Source: Amycolatopsis sp. cg9 (GTDB taxonomy: Bacteria > Actinomycetota > Actinomycetes > Mycobacteriales > Pseudonocardiaceae). Taken from it: a stretch of 64,000 nucleotides of DNA. The notes beneath the pieces are model-generated. The model saw nothing but the letters and a program-made list of their open reading frames with translations, did not search any database and was not told the DNA's origin. Positions within the stretch are counted from its first letter, which is position 1, and each line of letters opens with the position of its first letter. Of the stretch, positions 61,775 to 64,000 are shown in pieces. The stretch lies in contig NZ_CP166850.1 in NCBI RefSeq assembly GCF_041346945.1, positions 124,001-188,000 on the forward strand. Reading direction: 5' to 3'. The position numbers and the translations under genes were made by a program.

Positions 61775-63484
61775 ATGGTGGTCAAGCTCCGAAGCATGGA
61801 ACTGCAGTCCGGTGAAGAGGTGGAATTCGCCGACGGCCTCACGGTCATCGTGGGGCCGAACAACGTCGGCAAGAGCGTCCTGCTCCGCGAACTAGGCGGT
61901 CAGCTTGGACTTCAGGGATCACAGGAAGCGCACCCACCGAACAAGATCCTCCGGCGCGTCGCTATCGACTCCTCCCCAAGGCGTGAGGACTTCCTGGCCT
62001 GGATCCGACGTACCTACCCTGTTCAGAAGGGCGATTCGGTCGGGGCCGAAGATCAGATCAGGACGAACTCAGGCGTGGTTCTGACGCTTGGCCAGATCGA
62101 GAACCTATGGAGTCTTCTGCAGCAATTCCCTGGGAGGCTGGGAGCACTGTCCGCGATTCTCGTCCTCCAGCTGGATGCTCAGGGTCGCCTTGGCCAACCA
62201 CTCGGCGGGCAAGCCTTCAACCCGTTCAAGGAGCCAGCCGTCGGGATGGCCCAATTACTGTTCCAGGATCGGGACTTCGAGCGACAGATGAGCGACCTGC
62301 TGCGCCGCGCGTTCGGTGAGCCGCTGGCTGTGAACCGGTACGCAGCATCCGAGATCACGCTGCACGTGGGCGAGGTGACGGCACCCGAGTCGGCGCCACC
62401 CGTAAGCCACGAGTACTTGCGGCAGCTCGACGAGCTGCCGCACCTGACCGAACAGGGCGACGGGTTCAGAGCATTCGCCGGGATACTCTTCGCCCTGAAG
62501 ACCTCCCGCTACCCCATCGTGCTCATTGACGAGCCCGAGGCATTCCTGCACCCGCCGCAGGCATACCTGCTGGGTCAGTTCCTCGCCGAGGAGCACGCCG
62601 CCGGGTCTCAGGTAATCGTCGCAACCCACAGCGCCGACATCATCAAGGGCATCACCTCGGTACGAGCGGACTACGACGTCGCGATCACCAGGCTGACCCG
62701 TGCGGGCAAAGTCAACCACGTTGCTGGCATCGCGCCGGAAAAGGTACGCAAGCTGTACGACGACCCACTCGTGAAGTACTACCCGATCGTCGATGGCCTG
62801 TTCGCCCGGGGCGTGATCGTCTGCGAAGCAGAATCCGACTGCACCTACTATCGCGCGGTCTTGGAGGAGACATCGGCCGGAGCGACGAACATCCACTTCA
62901 CCCACTGCAACGGCAAAGCCCGCGTCGGCCGAGCCGTCGATGCGTTGCGCTCGGCCAAGGTGCCGGTCGCCGCGCTCCTCGACATCGACTTCCTCCGCGA
63001 TGACAAGGATTTCTCCGAGGTCGTCCGTGCTCAGGGCGGCGCCCCTGAGAACTTCGCGACCGCTCGCGCGGTCATCGAGAACGCGGTGCAGTCATGGGGC
63101 CGGAAGCCCGACCGCACCGCCGCGAAAGCGCTCGTCGATGCTCAATTCGCCAGAAGCAAGGCGACCACCTTGAGCAACCGGGAGATCGCCAAGATCAAGG
63201 AGGCCGTCAGCCCGGTGAGCGGCTGGCGTGAGCTCAAGAAGTACGGCGTGCACCACCTCTCAGGTGATGCCGTGACTGCCTTCGCGGACCTCGACAGAGG
63301 CTTGCGGGAGCTGGGAATCTTCGTTGTGCCGTGCGGCGAGCTGGAACGCTTCCACCCCGACGTCTCAGGCGACAACAAATCCGAGTGGCTTCGAACGGTG
63401 CTCGAGACGGGGAGGTACCGGAACTCGGCAGCCGCGCGAGACTTTGCACTCGCGGCTGCCGAGTTCATCTCCGGTCATCAGTAA
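61775..63484 (+). CDS. OLD-family ATPase/TOPRIM nuclease (candidate defence gene)
   Basis: A 569-residue protein joining an ABC-type ATPase to a TOPRIM nuclease. Walker A GPNNVGKS is at 27-34. GDGFRAFAGILFAL takes the signature place, Walker B is IVLIDEPEAFLHPPQ near 248-262, and the H-loop is VIVATHSADII. The TOPRIM part starts VIVCEAESDCTYY (Glu near 350) and has ALLDIDFLRDDKDF (Asp403, Asp405) for metal. OLD nucleases act in phage resistance and DNA processing. No UvrD helicase is adjacent, so it is a stand-alone OLD, not Gabija. Base composition is visibly less GC-rich, with rare codons including TTA at 62255 and several CTA, suggesting transfer. Confidence 0.88.
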   Translation: MVVKLRSMELQSGEEVEFADGLTVIVGPNNVGKSVLLRELGGQLGLQGSQEAHPPNKILRRVAIDSSPRREDFLAWIRRTYPVQKGDSVGAEDQIRTNSGVVLTLGQIENLWSLLQQFPGRLGALSAILVLQLDAQGRLGQPLGGQAFNPFKEPAVGMAQLLFQDRDFERQMSDLLRRAFGEPLAVNRYAASEITLHVGEVTAPESAPPVSHEYLRQLDELPHLTEQGDGFRAFAGILFALKTSRYPIVLIDEPEAFLHPPQAYLLGQFLAEEHAAGSQVIVATHSADIIKGITSVRADYDVAITRLTRAGKVNHVAGIAPEKVRKLYDDPLVKYYPIVDGLFARGVIVCEAESDCTYYRAVLEETSAGATNIHFTHCNGKARVGRAVDALRSAKVPVAALLDIDFLRDDKDFSEVVRAQGGAPENFATARAVIENAVQSWGRKPDRTAAKALVDAQFARSKATTLSNREIAKIKEAVSPVSGWRELKKYGVHHLSGDAVTAFADLDRGLRELGIFVVPCGELERFHPDVSGDNKSEWLRTVLETGRYRNSAAARDFALAAAEFISGHQ

Positions 63485-64000
63485 CTCCGCGGGGTCCAGA
63501 CGATGCCGTTCTCCGCTCGAGTCCGCGACGAGCCCACGATCAGCAGGCAGCGCATGTCCACTGTGGACGGATCCAGCTCACCCAGGGTCGTGATCCGGAT
63601 GTCCTCCTCCGGCCCACCCACATCCCGCGCCACGACCACCGGCGTCTCGGAAGAACGGTGGCGGAGCAAGACAGAGCGGGCGTCAGCCAGCTGGGTCGTC
63701 CGAGTGCGCGAAGCCGGGTTGTACAGCGCCAGCACCAGATCCGCCGCTCCCGCCGCGTCCAGGCGCTTCTCGATGATCTCCCACGGCTTCAAGCGATCCG
63801 ACAGCGACAGCACGCAGTAGTCGTGCCCCAGCGGCGCGCCCACCCGGGACGCCGCCGCCTGGGCCGCCGTCACACCCGGGACGATGCGGACCTTCACCCC
63901 GGTGCCGTGCCCAGCGGCCACCTGCTCCAGGACCGCCGACGCCATCGCGAAGACTCCCGGGTCGCCCGAAGACACCACCGCCACCCGGGCACCGGCGGCA
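63478..64000 (-). CDS. cobJ: Precorrin-3B C17-methyltransferase (CobJ domain), truncated by window edge
   Basis: At least 174 residues are visible, open at the right edge. The sequence has VAVVSSGDPGVFAMASAVLEQ, VRIVPGVTAAQAAASRVGAPLGHDYCVLSLSDRLKPWEIIEKRL and DLVLALYNPASRTRTTQL, diagnostic of CobJ/CbiH. The C-terminal part is PVVVARDVGGPEEDIRITTLGEL followed by CLLIVGSSRTR. In many actinobacteria this domain is fused to CobI; the missing N-terminus leaves that open. Its stop overlaps the OLD gene end by 7 bp, so these convergent genes share 3' sequence. Confidence 0.92.
   Translation of the reverse strand, partial: AAGARVAVVSSGDPGVFAMASAVLEQVAAGHGTGVKVRIVPGVTAAQAAASRVGAPLGHDYCVLSLSDRLKPWEIIEKRLDAAGAADLVLALYNPASRTRTTQLADARSVLLRHRSSETPVVVARDVGGPEEDIRITTLGELDPSTVDMRCLLIVGSSRTRAENGIVWTPRSY

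Noticed and set aside
61775..63484. Gabija (GajA-GajB) defence system
   Set aside because: GajA resembles OLD proteins, but no UvrD-like GajB gene is adjacent; the neighbours are emb and cobJ.
1..64000. tRNA or rRNA genes, insertion sequences, prophage
   Set aside because: No cloverleaf-type TΨC arm, rRNA core sequence, transposase, integrase or structural phage gene was seen on either strand.

Overview
The window looks like chromosome from a high-GC actinobacterium of the Pseudonocardiaceae, most likely Amycolatopsis or a close relative. This is inferred from the very high GC of most genes, frequent GTG starts with ATGA/GTGA stop-start overlaps, an EmbA/B/C-type arabinosyltransferase (arabinogalactan cell wall), a PIG-L deacetylase of the mycothiol type, and short intergenic palindromic repeats that I recall from Amycolatopsis genomes. 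No rRNA, tRNA, CRISPR array, insertion sequence or prophage was seen.

Region 1 (1-18.6 kb) is mixed metabolism and regulation: a left-truncated hypothetical gene, VOC and methyltransferase genes, a frameshifted OGG-fold-like gene next to an Fpg/Nei glycosylase, DinB and PIG-L proteins, RidA beside mtnA, a TetR/hydrolase pair with a clear operator, two P450-ferredoxin modules around a PadR regulator, a fused FAD/Fe-S oxidoreductase, a GAF histidine kinase with NarL-type regulator, and a PHP phosphoesterase. Region 2 (18.7-25.1 kb) is a tightly overlapped branched-chain amino acid ABC operon (order F-G-H-M-K). It converges on a valine/leucine dehydrogenase that is divergent from an Lrp regulator, suggesting uptake and first-step catabolism of branched-chain amino acids. 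Region 3 (25.2-30 kb) has a small Cys-rich protein, a GNAT acetyltransferase, a secreted GH92 mannosidase behind LacI-type operators, repeat DNA and a YigZ protein. Region 4 (30.5-41.8 kb) has glutamate synthase gltBD with a long structured leader, an SDR/TetR pair with twin operators, a winged-helix regulator, a secreted ricin-type lectin, and a DeoR/ROK pair.

Region 5 (41.85-58.6 kb and again from 63.48 kb) is an aerobic-type cobalamin locus. A cobalamin riboswitch precedes cbtB-cbtA (cobalt uptake). Then come cobQ and cobD (minus), cobU-cobT-cobS (plus), a WYL regulator, a chelatase ChlID-cobO-cobB-cobC operon (minus), and cobL-cobM-Gfo/Idh-cobK-bluB (plus). A truncated cobJ-type methyltransferase runs off the right edge. 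Between bluB and cobJ lie an arabinosyltransferase gene and a lower-GC OLD-family ATPase/TOPRIM nuclease, which is the best candidate for a horizontally acquired defence gene.

The most unusual observation is at the cobL/cobM junction. The 16-bp sequence containing the ancestral stop/start overlap occurs twice, flanking about 106 bp of repeat-rich DNA, as if a small non-coding element had inserted and duplicated its target. Related palindromic repeat DNA sits upstream of the GH92 gene and between cobT and cobS.
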